Made by a program: the position numbers and the translations under genes. 64,000 bases of DNA from Paenibacillus hexagrammi (GTDB lineage Bacteria > Bacillota > Bacilli > Paenibacillales > NBRC-103111), in assembly GCF_021513275.1 (NCBI RefSeq), contig NZ_CP090978.1, positions 620,001 to 684,000 on the forward strand, given 5' to 3'. Below, piece after piece: positions 7,450 to 16,700 of this stretch. The notes beneath the pieces are model-generated. The model was given only the letters and a program-made list of their open reading frames with translations, was not told the DNA's origin and did no database searches. Positions within the stretch are counted from its first letter, which is position 1. Every line of letters starts with the position of its first letter.

Positions 7450-9126
7450 CTATGCGTTCTGCAAGCTAGGTTGGGTTTGAACTTGAACCTTGGCTTTTTC
7501 TGGTGCCACATTCTGTTCAGGGGCAGATGAAGCTGCCGGGGCTTCTGGCGCCGGAGCAGGTGCCTCGCTCTTTTTCTTCCTTTTGATAAAGAAGAACACA
7601 ATCGGAATACACAGGAACAGCGGCATGGATGAAATCATGAACGTTTCGCCGATCGCACGCACCAGGGACTCCTTGGCAATCATGCCTGCCAGCACGGTGA
7701 CAGCGGAGGCTTGCGAATACGTAGAATCCATACCAGACGCCATGAAATAACCGGTCATCGTGCTCATGAACCTGCTTACCGCATCCGAAGTAACGGTTAC
7801 CTTACTGGAGATATCCGCATTGATCAAGGTCTGCTGGTTCGTCATAATTGCCGTCAATACGGCGATGGAGAGAGAGCCTGCGACCTGGCGGATTACGTTG
7901 GAGAGAGATGAGGCCCGACCAACGCGCTCCCTCGCGACAGCATTCATTCCCACCGTAGTGAGCGGCATCATACACATGCCGATACCCAATCCGCGAACCG
8001 TCATGATAGCATCGAGCCAATGATTGGATGTGTACTGTGAGAGCAGATGAAGCTCGAACGTAGTCACGCTCATTAGAGCAAGGCCTGTCAATGCCAGAGG
8101 AACAACGCCGATTTTATCAAAAAGCCGACCGCTGATCGGCATCATAAGTGCCATAGCCAGCGACTGCGGCAGCATGATGATGCCGGTTTGGAGCGGGGAT
8201 TGCCCCTGAACATTTTGCAAATATAGAGGAGTCAGGAACGTCCCTCCATACAGGCCCACCATAACCAAGGAGCCGGCGATCAAGCTAAGTGTGAAGGTGG
8301 GATTTTTGAAAAAGCTAAAATCCAGCAAAGGCTGTTCTTTTCCCAGCTCTACCCAGATCAGCAGGCACATGCTGAAGAAAGCGATGTACAGCAAGCTGAT
8401 AATATACAGTGAAGTCCAGCCTTCGGATTGTCCTTTACTCAGAGCCAAGAGCAAGGAACCGAAGCACAAGACAGAGAGAATACAGCCCGGCAAATCGAAT
8501 TTTAAGTTGCTTTTGATCGGCATCTCTTTAAGCACCAAGAAAGATACCACGATGGCAAAAATTCCGACCGGTACGCTAATGAAGAACAGTAGACGCCAGG
8601 TGAAGTACTGAATCAGGTATCCGCTAAGTGTTGGACCGATTGCAGGTGCAGCCATTGCCGCTACTCCCCATAGACCGAGCGCCATCCCGATTTTGCTGCG
8701 GGGAACGATGGAGTATACAATCGTCATACAGATCGGACCGATAAACCCGCCGAAGATTCCCTGAATGATACGGAATGCAATAAGCGATGATGCGCTCCAC
8801 GCAAATCCGCACAGCAGCGACCCGAGTGTAAATCCAGTTAGGGCAAGGACGAAAATACGCTTGGCGCCGAACCGGTCCGCCATATAACCGCTCATAGGAA
8901 CGACTACGGCAGAAGCAAGCATGTAGCCTGTGAGCACCCACTGAATATCTTGCGTAGTGGAGCCGAATACGTTAACCAGTTTAGGAAGCGCGACATTGAG
9001 CAAACTGTTGTTAAGCACGGAAACGAATGTGCCGAGAATAATGGCCGTCAAGGCGACCCAGTTGATGGATTCATCAGCTGCAGGAGGCTTGAGGGAAGCT
9101 GAACTTGATTCTGACGTGACAATCAC
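7450..9126 (-). CDS. MFS drug exporter, DHA2 (EmrB/QacA) family
   Basis: A 558-residue proton-driven multidrug efflux protein with 14 predicted membrane segments. DHA2 signs are the first-segment pattern around FVSVLNNSLLNVALP, motif A GYMADRFGAKR (about residues 80-90) and the motif C-like GPTLSGYLIQYFTWRLLF. The cytosolic tail is Ala/Pro/Glu-rich and low complexity. The frame opens with GTG at 9126, but the Shine-Dalgarno GGAGGGTGATT overlaps that codon, so the exact start is uncertain. It is divergent from a TetR gene. A consensus promoter and paired operators lie between them, so it is very probably repressed by that TetR and induced by its substrate. Confidence 0.93.
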   Translation of the reverse strand: MIVTSESSSASLKPPAADESINWVALTAIILGTFVSVLNNSLLNVALPKLVNVFGSTTQDIQWVLTGYMLASAVVVPMSGYMADRFGAKRIFVLALTGFTLGSLLCGFAWSASSLIAFRIIQGIFGGFIGPICMTIVYSIVPRSKIGMALGLWGVAAMAAPAIGPTLSGYLIQYFTWRLLFFISVPVGIFAIVVSFLVLKEMPIKSNLKFDLPGCILSVLCFGSLLLALSKGQSEGWTSLYIISLLYIAFFSMCLLIWVELGKEQPLLDFSFFKNPTFTLSLIAGSLVMVGLYGGTFLTPLYLQNVQGQSPLQTGIIMLPQSLAMALMMPISGRLFDKIGVVPLALTGLALMSVTTFELHLLSQYTSNHWLDAIMTVRGLGIGMCMMPLTTVGMNAVARERVGRASSLSNVIRQVAGSLSIAVLTAIMTNQQTLINADISSKVTVTSDAVSRFMSTMTGYFMASGMDSTYSQASAVTVLAGMIAKESLVRAIGETFMISSMPLFLCIPIVFFFIKRKKKSEAPAPAPEAPAASSAPEQNVAPEKAKVQVQTQPSLQNA

Positions 9127-9234
9127 CCTCCATAAGTATCAAAAGATGCCTGTGCCCCTGCTGCGACGCTATCCGGATAGTTTTACGCTAATGATGCTTT
9201 TATGCTAACCTGAATGTACAAGCAACAGAGGATA

Positions 9235-9284
9235 TGTTGACAAGGTAAACATATTATATGACTGCCATGTTTACTGTGTCAACA
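9235..9284. promoter_or_regulatory. Paired operators for the adjacent TetR regulator
   Basis: The arms TGTTGACAAGGTAAACAT (9235-9252) and ATGTTTACTGTGTCAACA (9267-9284) are inverted copies with 16 of 18 matches. Each arm is itself an imperfect palindrome of the form TGTTKAC-N3-GTMAACA. The two centres are 33 bp apart, about three helical turns, so two TetR dimers would bind on one face of the DNA. Confidence 0.85.
9253..9282 (-). promoter_or_regulatory. Sigma-A promoter of the MFS exporter gene
   Basis: On the minus strand TTGACA (9277-9282) is separated by 18 bp from TATAAT (9253-9258), a full match to both consensus hexamers. The right-hand operator covers the -35 and the left-hand operator covers the start-site region. 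Confidence 0.85.
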
Positions 9285-9325
9285 TAGGATTATTTTCTAT
9301 GCTCTGAGAAAGGAGGAATTGCAGG

Positions 9326-9964
9326 ATGTCAAGCGAGGACACCGAGCAAAAAAAGCAGTATCATCACGGAGATTTACGACGTACCTTAATCCGCGCAGGT
9401 TACGAGCTCATCGTCGAAGGAGGGGCATCGTCTCTCGATTTGCGGAAGGTGGCGAGGAAGGCCGGGGTTAGCCATACGGCGCCCTACCGACATTTTGCCG
9501 ATAAGAAAGCACTGCTAGCCGCGATTGCCGAAGAGGGGTACCGGGGCATGAGCAGGCGGATTCGGGAGAGATTGGAGCCGATGCCGGATCATTTTATGGA
9601 CAAGCTGCACGCTTTTGCTACTGAATATGTGGATTTTGCCATGAACCATCCGCAGCTAATGCGTGAAATGTTCAGTGGACTCACCATTGAAATTCGCGAA
9701 TACCCCACCCTGTATGAATCCATTCTTGAGCTTTTTGGGCCTCTCGTGGATATGATCGAGCAGGGACAAGAAACCGAAGAGGTTGTACAAACCGAAACGC
9801 TTCCTCTGGCGCTGGTCATATGGTCGATGATGCACGGCGTGTCTACCCTGCTGATCGAGAACATGCTGCAAAGATCCATCAAGGGGCCGAATGAGGCTGA
9901 AAAAATGATTCATCTGTGTGTGAATACGCTGTATCATGGGATTTTGCCGAGGAAGCCTTCGTAA
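9326..9964 (+). CDS. TetR/AcrR family transcriptional regulator
   Basis: 212 residues. The N-terminal helix-turn-helix domain (about residues 15-62) includes LRKVARKAGVSHTAPYRHFADKKALLAAIAEE, the classic TetR recognition region. The C-terminal helical ligand-binding domain resembles the WHG-type class, as judged from YVDFAMNHPQLMREMFSG. AAAGGAGGA lies 8 bases before the ATG. It is divergently transcribed from the MFS exporter, and the shared 200-bp region holds a double palindrome, so local repression of both genes is the natural reading. The ligand is unknown. The 222-bp gap after this gene shows no clear element. Confidence 0.93.
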   Translation: MSSEDTEQKKQYHHGDLRRTLIRAGYELIVEGGASSLDLRKVARKAGVSHTAPYRHFADKKALLAAIAEEGYRGMSRRIRERLEPMPDHFMDKLHAFATEYVDFAMNHPQLMREMFSGLTIEIREYPTLYESILELFGPLVDMIEQGQETEEVVQTETLPLALVIWSMMHGVSTLLIENMLQRSIKGPNEAEKMIHLCVNTLYHGILPRKPS

Positions 9965-10186
9965 AGGTAAAGCTGGTGTTTCCGAGTGATAGGAACTTGG
10001 AAGGAGGCTGGACGGGTAGAGCTGCTGAGGTGCTAAAGCATTATGGGAGCCAGCCGAAGAACGTTGGAATAGATTGCTTCAGAAATGTAGGATAGCAGCA
10101 TGAAGGAACCGAGCGATTGCGAAGTGAGAATTAAATAAGTCATGGTTACGAGAATTAAACGGTAATTTAGAAGAAGGAGGGGCCGT

Positions 10187-10834
10187 ATGGAAAATCATGA
10201 AGTACTCCAAGCAGCTGAAGCTTATGTAAAAGCCAAGCTGGAAAAAGACAGCAGTGGACATGACTGGTGGCATATCTACCGCGTCGTGCAGACGACGCGG
10301 CGGATTGCCGCCGAGGAGGGAGCCGACGGCTTTGTTTGTGAGCTGGCGGCGCTGCTGCACGATGTCGCCGACGACAAGCTGAGCGCAGATCCCGCCGCCG
10401 CGGAGCGGGAGCTGCGCCAGTGGCTGGACGCTAGCGGAGCGCCTGCGTCCGCTACTGAGCACGTGCTGGAGATTATCAGCACGATGTCGTTCAAGGGCGG
10501 CGCGCGTCCGCCGATGCGCACGCTGGAAGGCCGGGTCGTGCAGGATGCCGACCGGCTGGATGCGATTGGCGCGACGGGTATCTCGCGCGTATTCGCTTAT
10601 TCGGGCTGGAAGGGCCGCCCGATTCACGATCCCTCCGTCATCGTGCGGGAGCAGATGACGGAAGAGGAGTATCGCAGCGGCAACGACACGGCGATTAATC
10701 ACTTCTATGAGAAGCTGCTCAAGCTGAAGGAGCGGATGAACACGCCCTACGCGCGCAAGCTGGCGGAGGAGCGGCACCGCTTCATGGAGCAGTTCCTGGA
10801 GCAGTTCTACGATGAATGGGAAGGCAAGAGGTAG
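10187..10834 (+). CDS. HD domain phosphohydrolase (YedJ/YpgQ-like)
   Basis: 215-residue soluble metal-dependent phosphohydrolase. The HD ligands are visible as His25 (GHDWWHIYRV), the HD pair in LAALLHDVADDK near residues 57-58 and the distal Asp in VVQDADRLDAIGATG near 122. These motifs and the length match the YedJ/YpgQ group, reported to act on nucleotides. The exact substrate here is inference. The gene is clearly more GC-rich than its neighbours, with many GCG/CGC codons. GGAGGGG sits 6 bases upstream of the ATG. A perfect hairpin follows directly after the stop. Confidence 0.88.
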   Translation: MENHEVLQAAEAYVKAKLEKDSSGHDWWHIYRVVQTTRRIAAEEGADGFVCELAALLHDVADDKLSADPAAAERELRQWLDASGAPASATEHVLEIISTMSFKGGARPPMRTLEGRVVQDADRLDAIGATGISRVFAYSGWKGRPIHDPSVIVREQMTEEEYRSGNDTAINHFYEKLLKLKERMNTPYARKLAEERHRFMEQFLEQFYDEWEGKR

Positions 10835-10839
10835 CATAA

Positions 10840-10870
10840 ACAGGGGAGGACCGAATAGGTCCTCCCCTGT
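10840..10870 (+). terminator. Perfect 13-bp hairpin after the HD hydrolase gene
   Basis: ACAGGGGAGGACC (10840-10852) and GGTCCTCCCCTGT (10858-10870) pair without mismatch around a 5-base loop. No T run follows, so it may act as an mRNA 3'-end stabiliser or a rho-dependent site rather than an intrinsic terminator. Confidence 0.6.
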
Positions 10871-11010
10871 ACGTTGATCAAGGGAAATGAGAAGGTCAGG
10901 AGATGGATATGTAGGCGAAATGGTTTTTTATAATCGAATATTCAAACGGAAATGTATATAATTGGAAAGTGAAATATTTTTATAAAAAGAAGGGTGGTGA
11001 AATAAAAGGT

Positions 11011-11187
11011 ATGCAAATTCCAATATGGGCTCTAGTTATGCCGGTATTATATGTTGTAGTATTGTTGTTACTAGTCGTTTCAATTATTTATCTTGTGGTT
11101 AACTCCCGAAAGAGCACTCGAAGTCTTCAAAACATTGAAGCATTACTTAAAGATCTAAAATATAATAAGGACAACCAACATCATTAA
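11011..11187 (+). CDS. Small single-pass membrane protein
   Basis: A 58-residue protein if started at the ATG at 11011, which follows AAAGG closely. The frame is open upstream to a GTG at 10969, which lacks a convincing ribosome site. One long hydrophobic segment (about residues 6-34, rich in Val/Leu) is followed by a basic, charged cytosolic tail with a heptad-like pattern (SLQNIEALLKDLKYN). Many Bacilli carry such short DUF-like proteins, and I do not recognise the family. A good terminator follows at once, which supports its being a real gene. Confidence 0.6.
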   Translation: MQIPIWALVMPVLYVVVLLLLVVSIIYLVVNSRKSTRSLQNIEALLKDLKYNKDNQHH

Positions 11188-11193
11188 TGCAAC

Positions 11194-11218
11194 AAAACCA
11201 CTTTTAGGGTGGTTTTTT
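11194..11218 (+). terminator. Rho-independent terminator after the small membrane protein
   Basis: AAAACCAC (11194-11201) pairs with GTGGTTTT (11209-11216) around a 7-base loop, ending in a T run. Confidence 0.8.
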
Positions 11219-11306
11219 CATATTAATCTCAACATTGAGGGAGAATCGATGATGCAATTGATGATCTAAGACTTTCAGTCTTGATCCTCCCCTGTTTGCA
11301 GGCTAA

Positions 11307-12134
11307 TTACGGAAAGGACGGCTTCGTCAGCGGGCAATTCGGCAAAGCTGCGATCTCCACGTTATATCCTGCCAACTTGCTGAGAAAATAACAGGTCTCG
11401 GGCAGGTGATGCTCGAGAAATCTGAGCGTCAGGCGGCTGAGCAGCTCGGTGTTTTTATATTGCTGGATGACCGTCTCCACGAAATGATAAAAGGCGATGA
11501 CAGACTCAGCGACTTGACGGGCAAATTTTTGCTGGACGGGGAAGTTAGGTGGAGTTGACCGCAGAAATCCTCGGATGGATGTATTTTTCACGATATGGGT
11601 TCCGAATTGTTCCGTAAATCGTCTAGTCGCAGTGAATAGCTCAATTTCCGACGGATCCAGATGATCGCCAAGCAGGACAGCATGACCGAGCTGATCCTCC
11701 AGCCACATATCCATCAAATCTACAAGCGGCAGCGGCTCATAAGGATGACCGTTCATCCAGAAGGCAAGAATCCGCAAATATTCCCCGTTTTCCAGCAGGG
11801 TCCCATTAAAATAGGCAGGTGTCAGGCTCATGACGACTTGATTCTGAATGCGAAGATGCTGCAAATGTGCTTCAAACTGATAATAGCCGTAGGCCACCGG
11901 ATAGATATCTTTGGATAGTTGAATCATCGTTTCATCCGAGACAGGAAGCGCAGGATTCGTCTGTAGTATCCGGTTCCGCAGCTCGGTGAACGCCTCTGCG
12001 TAACGCCTAGCCGCACCAATCCACCGTTCTTCTTCCGGTGCCAGCGCTTCGTCAACGAAAATGGCATGATCCTGCAAAATCTCCACCCAGAATAAATGCT
12101 CTTCCCAAGGTGACAATGCACCGTTTGACTGCAT
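11307..12134 (-). CDS. DUF2935 family protein
   Basis: About 275 residues, all helical. It has two similar halves, each with an H-W-E-x-L or H-A-x-x-L-x-D type helix: LSPWEEHLFWVEILQDHAIFVDEAL near the N terminus and WLEDQLGHAVLLGDHLDP in the middle. This is the DUF2935 pattern of Bacilli and Clostridia, thought from such conserved His/Glu to be a metal-binding helical bundle. The function is unknown. The frame is open upstream to 12212, but GGAGGGG lies 5 bases before the ATG at 12134, the likely start. It is monocistronic. The 11219-11306 gap has only a short weak palindrome. Confidence 0.82.
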   Translation of the reverse strand: MQSNGALSPWEEHLFWVEILQDHAIFVDEALAPEEERWIGAARRYAEAFTELRNRILQTNPALPVSDETMIQLSKDIYPVAYGYYQFEAHLQHLRIQNQVVMSLTPAYFNGTLLENGEYLRILAFWMNGHPYEPLPLVDLMDMWLEDQLGHAVLLGDHLDPSEIELFTATRRFTEQFGTHIVKNTSIRGFLRSTPPNFPVQQKFARQVAESVIAFYHFVETVIQQYKNTELLSRLTLRFLEHHLPETCYFLSKLAGYNVEIAALPNCPLTKPSFP

Positions 12135-12402
12135 GTAATCCCCTCCTTGCCGACTGTGTCGACTTCGTCTCGCTCTTATACTGAAGTCTATGCCCCAGCA
12201 GGCTCCAGTCATTACGTTTTTTAGGGGATTCTTGCGGCCTGTAGGGCTTTCGGATCGATCTGCTGAGAGGGGAGTAGCGGTAACTTAGAGGGAAATCGAG
12301 ATGATTGTTGAACATGTTGGAATATCACTTCAGATAGTATTATGGGGACTTGATACCCTAGACTGAGGGAACACACATGAAAGAACAGGAAGGAGGTTCA
12401 TC

Positions 12403-12840
12403 GTGCTATTTCGAAAAGCTATTGTAACCGATATACCACAGTTAATAACATTTCGTAAGATATTGCTGTCTAGTGAGGACAACAGTAGTATGGATGAAAC
12501 ATTTAGCAACTACTTTGAAACCTCATTATCGGACAAATCACTCGTTGTATGGGTTGCTGACGATGACGGAGTAGTTGTATCAACAGTATGTTTTTGCATA
12601 TGTCGATTTGCACCTCGATTTGACAATCCTACTGGATTGGTAGCATACATGACTAATGTGTATACAATCCCCAACTACCGCCGTCAAGGTATCGTATCCA
12701 AACTTGTTAGTGAAGCGAAGGAAGAACTGGCAACACTAGGAGTTAGAAAAATCCTTTTACATTCGTCTGATATGGCTAAACCGATGTACGAGAAATTTGG
12801 CTTTGTTGAAGGAAAAAACTATATGTCAATAAATATTTAA
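12403..12840 (+). CDS. GNAT family N-acetyltransferase
   Basis: 145 residues with the GNAT fold. Motif A is YMTNVYTIPNYRRQGIVSKLVSEAKEEL, where the RRQGI loop binds the acetyl-CoA pyrophosphate (about residues 85-112). Motif B is KILLHSSDMAKPMYEKFGFVEG, giving the usual Y-x-K-x-GF ending. The start is GTG at 12403, with AGGAGG six bases upstream. The acceptor substrate cannot be read. A SAM methyltransferase gene follows 40 bp later. The pair is AT-richer than the HD hydrolase region and might share a transcript ending at the 13561 terminator. Confidence 0.88.
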   Translation: MLFRKAIVTDIPQLITFRKILLSSEDNSSMDETFSNYFETSLSDKSLVVWVADDDGVVVSTVCFCICRFAPRFDNPTGLVAYMTNVYTIPNYRRQGIVSKLVSEAKEELATLGVRKILLHSSDMAKPMYEKFGFVEGKNYMSINI

Positions 12841-12880
12841 TACAAGAGCCCTCTAATGCAGTCAGACAGGAGAGATACGA

Positions 12881-13483
12881 TTGGGAAATACGGATAAGTT
12901 TGAAATGATAGCTAACGTGTATGACACTCCGGAAAGAATTCAGATCGCAAAGGTATCCTCCGAGGCCATTCGTGGTTATTTATTGGATTCTGGCAATAAG
13001 AATGCCATTGATTTCGGGTGTGGAACGGGTCTTGTCGGATTGGATTTGATCCATGATTTTCTGTCTGTGCTGTTTCTGGATACCTCACCGAACATGATTG
13101 ATCAAATCAACCAAAAAATTGCGGACCTCCATATTCAGAATGCACATACGTTATGCTTTGATTTAGAAAAGGAAAGTTTATCTGATTTACATGCTGACTA
13201 CATTTTTATGGCTCAGGTTCTCCTACACATTCAAGATGTGGAACACATTTTATCAAGGTTGTTTCATGTGTTGAATGAAGGAGGACATCTACTGATTGTA
13301 GACTTTGATAAAAATGAAAATATCACCTCAGACCTGGTTCATAACGGTTTTGATCAAGAGAAGCTGGCTGACATGATGACCAAGATCGGGTATAGGGATA
13401 TTGTGTCCAAAACCTTTTACACGGGACGCAACATCTTCATGGGACAAGATGCATCCATGTTTGTTCTTGACTCGAAGAAGTAA
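12881..13483 (+). CDS. Class I SAM-dependent methyltransferase
   Basis: 200 residues. Motif I is AIDFGCGTGLVGLDL (about residues 45-59), the acidic motif II is VLFLDTSPNMIDQ (about 67-79), motif III is ADYIFMAQVLLHI and motif IV is LNEGGHLLIVDFDKN. This is the small-molecule class I fold of the Methyltransf_11/25 type. The start is TTG at 12881 with CAGGAGAGA upstream. The substrate is unknown. It probably shares a transcript with the preceding acetyltransferase gene, and a clean terminator follows at 13561. Confidence 0.87.
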   Translation: MGNTDKFEMIANVYDTPERIQIAKVSSEAIRGYLLDSGNKNAIDFGCGTGLVGLDLIHDFLSVLFLDTSPNMIDQINQKIADLHIQNAHTLCFDLEKESLSDLHADYIFMAQVLLHIQDVEHILSRLFHVLNEGGHLLIVDFDKNENITSDLVHNGFDQEKLADMMTKIGYRDIVSKTFYTGRNIFMGQDASMFVLDSKK

Positions 13484-13560
13484 TATCCCCATGCTCCTTT
13501 CAATTGGAATCAAAACCTCTAGGGAGCTCTGAGCTTTCCATGTACCTTTATTAACAGCCT

Positions 13561-13591
13561 TACCCGCAGCTTGCTGCGGGTATTTTTATTT
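13561..13591 (+). terminator. Rho-independent terminator after the methyltransferase gene
   Basis: TACCCGCAG (13561-13569) and CTGCGGGTA (13574-13582) are a perfect 9-bp stem with a 4-base loop. A T-rich tail follows. Confidence 0.88.
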
Positions 13592-13762
13592 TATAGGTAT
13601 ATAATCCTATGTAATCGTGGTAATAAATACCTAAGAAATTTGTCGTAATTTAGCGCGATATGTTACTATTTATATATCTAGCACTCGTTAACTCGATGAG
13701 ATATTCATATAAAGGAGCGGATTACCATTCGAACAAGTAGGAATGCTGCTACTAATAAGCGC

Positions 13763-16700
13763 ATGCGGCGCACATTGACCATGATTGGTTCGAGAAACAA
13801 ATCTATGGAACGTGTTGCCCTATCGGCCGGGATCATCGGAGCGATGGTTTTTGCTCTGCCTGCGGTTACTGCACATGCGGAAGGAAGCAGAAATTTAATA
13901 GCCAATGGCGGAGATCGCCCCTATGTGGAGTGGGATCCGAACAATACCATTGCAGGAATTCCCCGCAAAAATATTTGGAAGGTATACGCCAAGGCGGGTG
14001 AAACGATTAATTTGGGCTCCAGTGTAACAGGGGCTAAAGATAATAACGACATTGTGGTAAGAGATCCTAACGGCCAGGAGTATTCGTTCGATGTGAAAAC
14101 ATCAGGGGAAGGTTTTATCAACACAATCGATAAGGAAAAAGCAGGCCCAGCTCCGGCAGCAGGCGGGTATACGCCTTATAAGATTACAGTTGCCGATGAC
14201 CAAAGCGGTATTTGGGAAGTCGAGTTTCATAGTAATGCCAGTGGAGCTACCAATCCGAAAGCTTCTTCTGCAACTGTATTAGACGCATCGGTAGAACAGG
14301 GACATGCTGTCGCTGCATGGGATATTACCGTTAAAAACGGATCTGAGATTAAAGACGGCCGGGTGTATAACGAATATATTTCTATGAATATGGGAAGTAA
14401 TTCCAAATCCTTGAATTCCGATTTGTACATTTTGACCAAGGATGGTTATGAATATAAGACATCTCTGAATGGCATGGATCCATACGGGTTTATCTTCATG
14501 TCCAATAATCGCGGATATATAGATAAGAATGACGGCAGCACGCTTTATCATTCCACGGATGCCGGTACGGACAATACGTTAAGCAGCTTTATTGGAAACA
14601 CGGCTGTACAAAGTCCTACCTACAAAGATGCAAATGGAATTTATCATCTGGTTGGGGATACGGAAACGGATACTACTCATCGCGTGTTTTTGAATGTGCC
14701 GGATCCTGAGCTGAGCGAAGCAGGAATTCAAACCACGCCTGTTACGCCGGAAACTGCGAAACAGGTTGGTTTCACTGGCAAAGAGACTGCGCTGGGGAAC
14801 AAAACGTTCGTCGGTCAAGGTGGCACGTTCACCTTTGATGCGGATGATCTGACCAGTTATATGATTATTGTTGATACAAATGGTGCAGACGGGAAGCCTG
14901 ATGGTAACTTTACTTTGTCGGACGATCTGGTCATCGAGGATATTGCCAAGCAGGGGACCAATACGGTCCTCTGGGACGGCAAGGATCAGAATGGCGCAGT
15001 GCTTCCGGCACGCCCGGGCAATCAACCCTACCAAGTGCAGATCAGAATGAAGGGCGGGGAGTATCATTTTCCTATGCTGGATGTGGAAAGCAACCCTAAT
15101 GGGATCAAAATCAAATTGATTTCTCCCGCAAACCCATCTACGTATTTAAATGGTATGAACGTGAATACGGTTTTTTATAATGATGCTAACTATAAGACGC
15201 AAGCCGGTAATGTGAATCTGGATGCCGCCAGCGGAGAGACGGCTCCGAATCCGCGCAGCGCGATAGGCGGCGTGGATAGCTCTAATGGCGCTCAGAAATA
15301 TTCCGGCAGTTACGGTGATTTTAAGGGTATTGACACATGGACTTATGTTCCCGGTGCAGCAGTGTCCACAGAATTGTATGTGATTGATGGTACAATCAGC
15401 GGCAAGGTGTTCAGTGATACGAATGGAGACGGCAATAGTACGGGCGATGCGGGTTTTGCCGGCATTTCTATACACGTGAAGGATAGTCTGGGGGTTGAAC
15501 AGGATGTAGTGACCGACTCCAACGGGACTTACACAGCTCATGTGGCTCCGGGCCAAGTAGAGATATCTGTAAAAGAGAACGACCCTGCTCTGGCAGGCTA
15601 TAAGCTGACGACCTCTAATGCCGTTCAGAGTAAAGCGGATGTATCAGGATCTTACTCTTTTGGTGCTATCGGATATCAGCCGAATCATGCTCCAACAACC
15701 GGTAATGACAGTAAAGACACGGACAGAATAACCAAGATAACAGGCACGGTGACCGGCCTTGACCCGGATTCAGATACGTTAACTTATTCACTGCATTCCG
15801 ATGCTGAATATGGCTCTGTTACCGTGAATGCTAATGGACAATGGGAATACACGCCGAATGCTTCCTATTTGGGAAGTGATCAGTTTACTGTCGATGTAAC
15901 GGATGGGCGCGGTGGTACGGCGACATCAACAGTGACGGTTACCATCACAAATAGACCGCCCACGGCAGCAGGAGACAGCCGAACGACGCCGGAGGACACG
16001 GCAGTAGACGGAGCTGTGACGGGAAATGACGTAGACGGAGGAACGCTGCTCTACAAGCTGGACCCTGCGAACAAGCCGCAGCATGGTACGGTAGATTTGA
16101 AATCAGACGGCAGCTATACGTATACGCCGAATGCGAACTACAGCGGACCGGACAGCTTTCAGGTGATCGTAGATGACGGTGACGGTGGAAAGGTAAATGC
16201 GCCGGTCACGATCACGGTAACGCCGGTGAACGATGCGCCTACGGCAGCAGGAGACAACCGGACGACGCCGGAGGATACGGCGGTAGATGGAGCTGTGACG
16301 GGAAGCGATGTAGACGGAGGAACACTGAGCTACACGCTGGACCCTGCGAACAAGCCGCAGCATGGTACGGTAGATTTGAAGTCAGACGGCAGCTATACGT
16401 ACACGCCGAATGCGAATTACAACGGACCGGATAGCTTCCAGGTGATCGTGAGTGATGGACAAGGTGGTCAGGCGAATGCGACTGTTGCGATCACCGTAAC
16501 GCCGGAGAACGATGCGCCCACGGCAGCAGGAGACAGCCGAACGACGCCGGAGGACACGGCAGTAGACGGAGCTGTGACTGGAAACGACGTAGACGGAGGA
16601 ACGCTGGTCTACACGCTGGACCCTGCGCACAAGCCGCAGCATGGTACAGTAGATTTGAAATCAGACGGCAGCTACACGTATACGCCGAATGCGAACTACC

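Noticed and set aside
7229-7480. An 83-codon frame across the TrmB 3' end and the 10-bp repeat
   Set aside because: It exists only because the repeat lacks stops. It runs through a terminator and the end of the convergent MFS gene.
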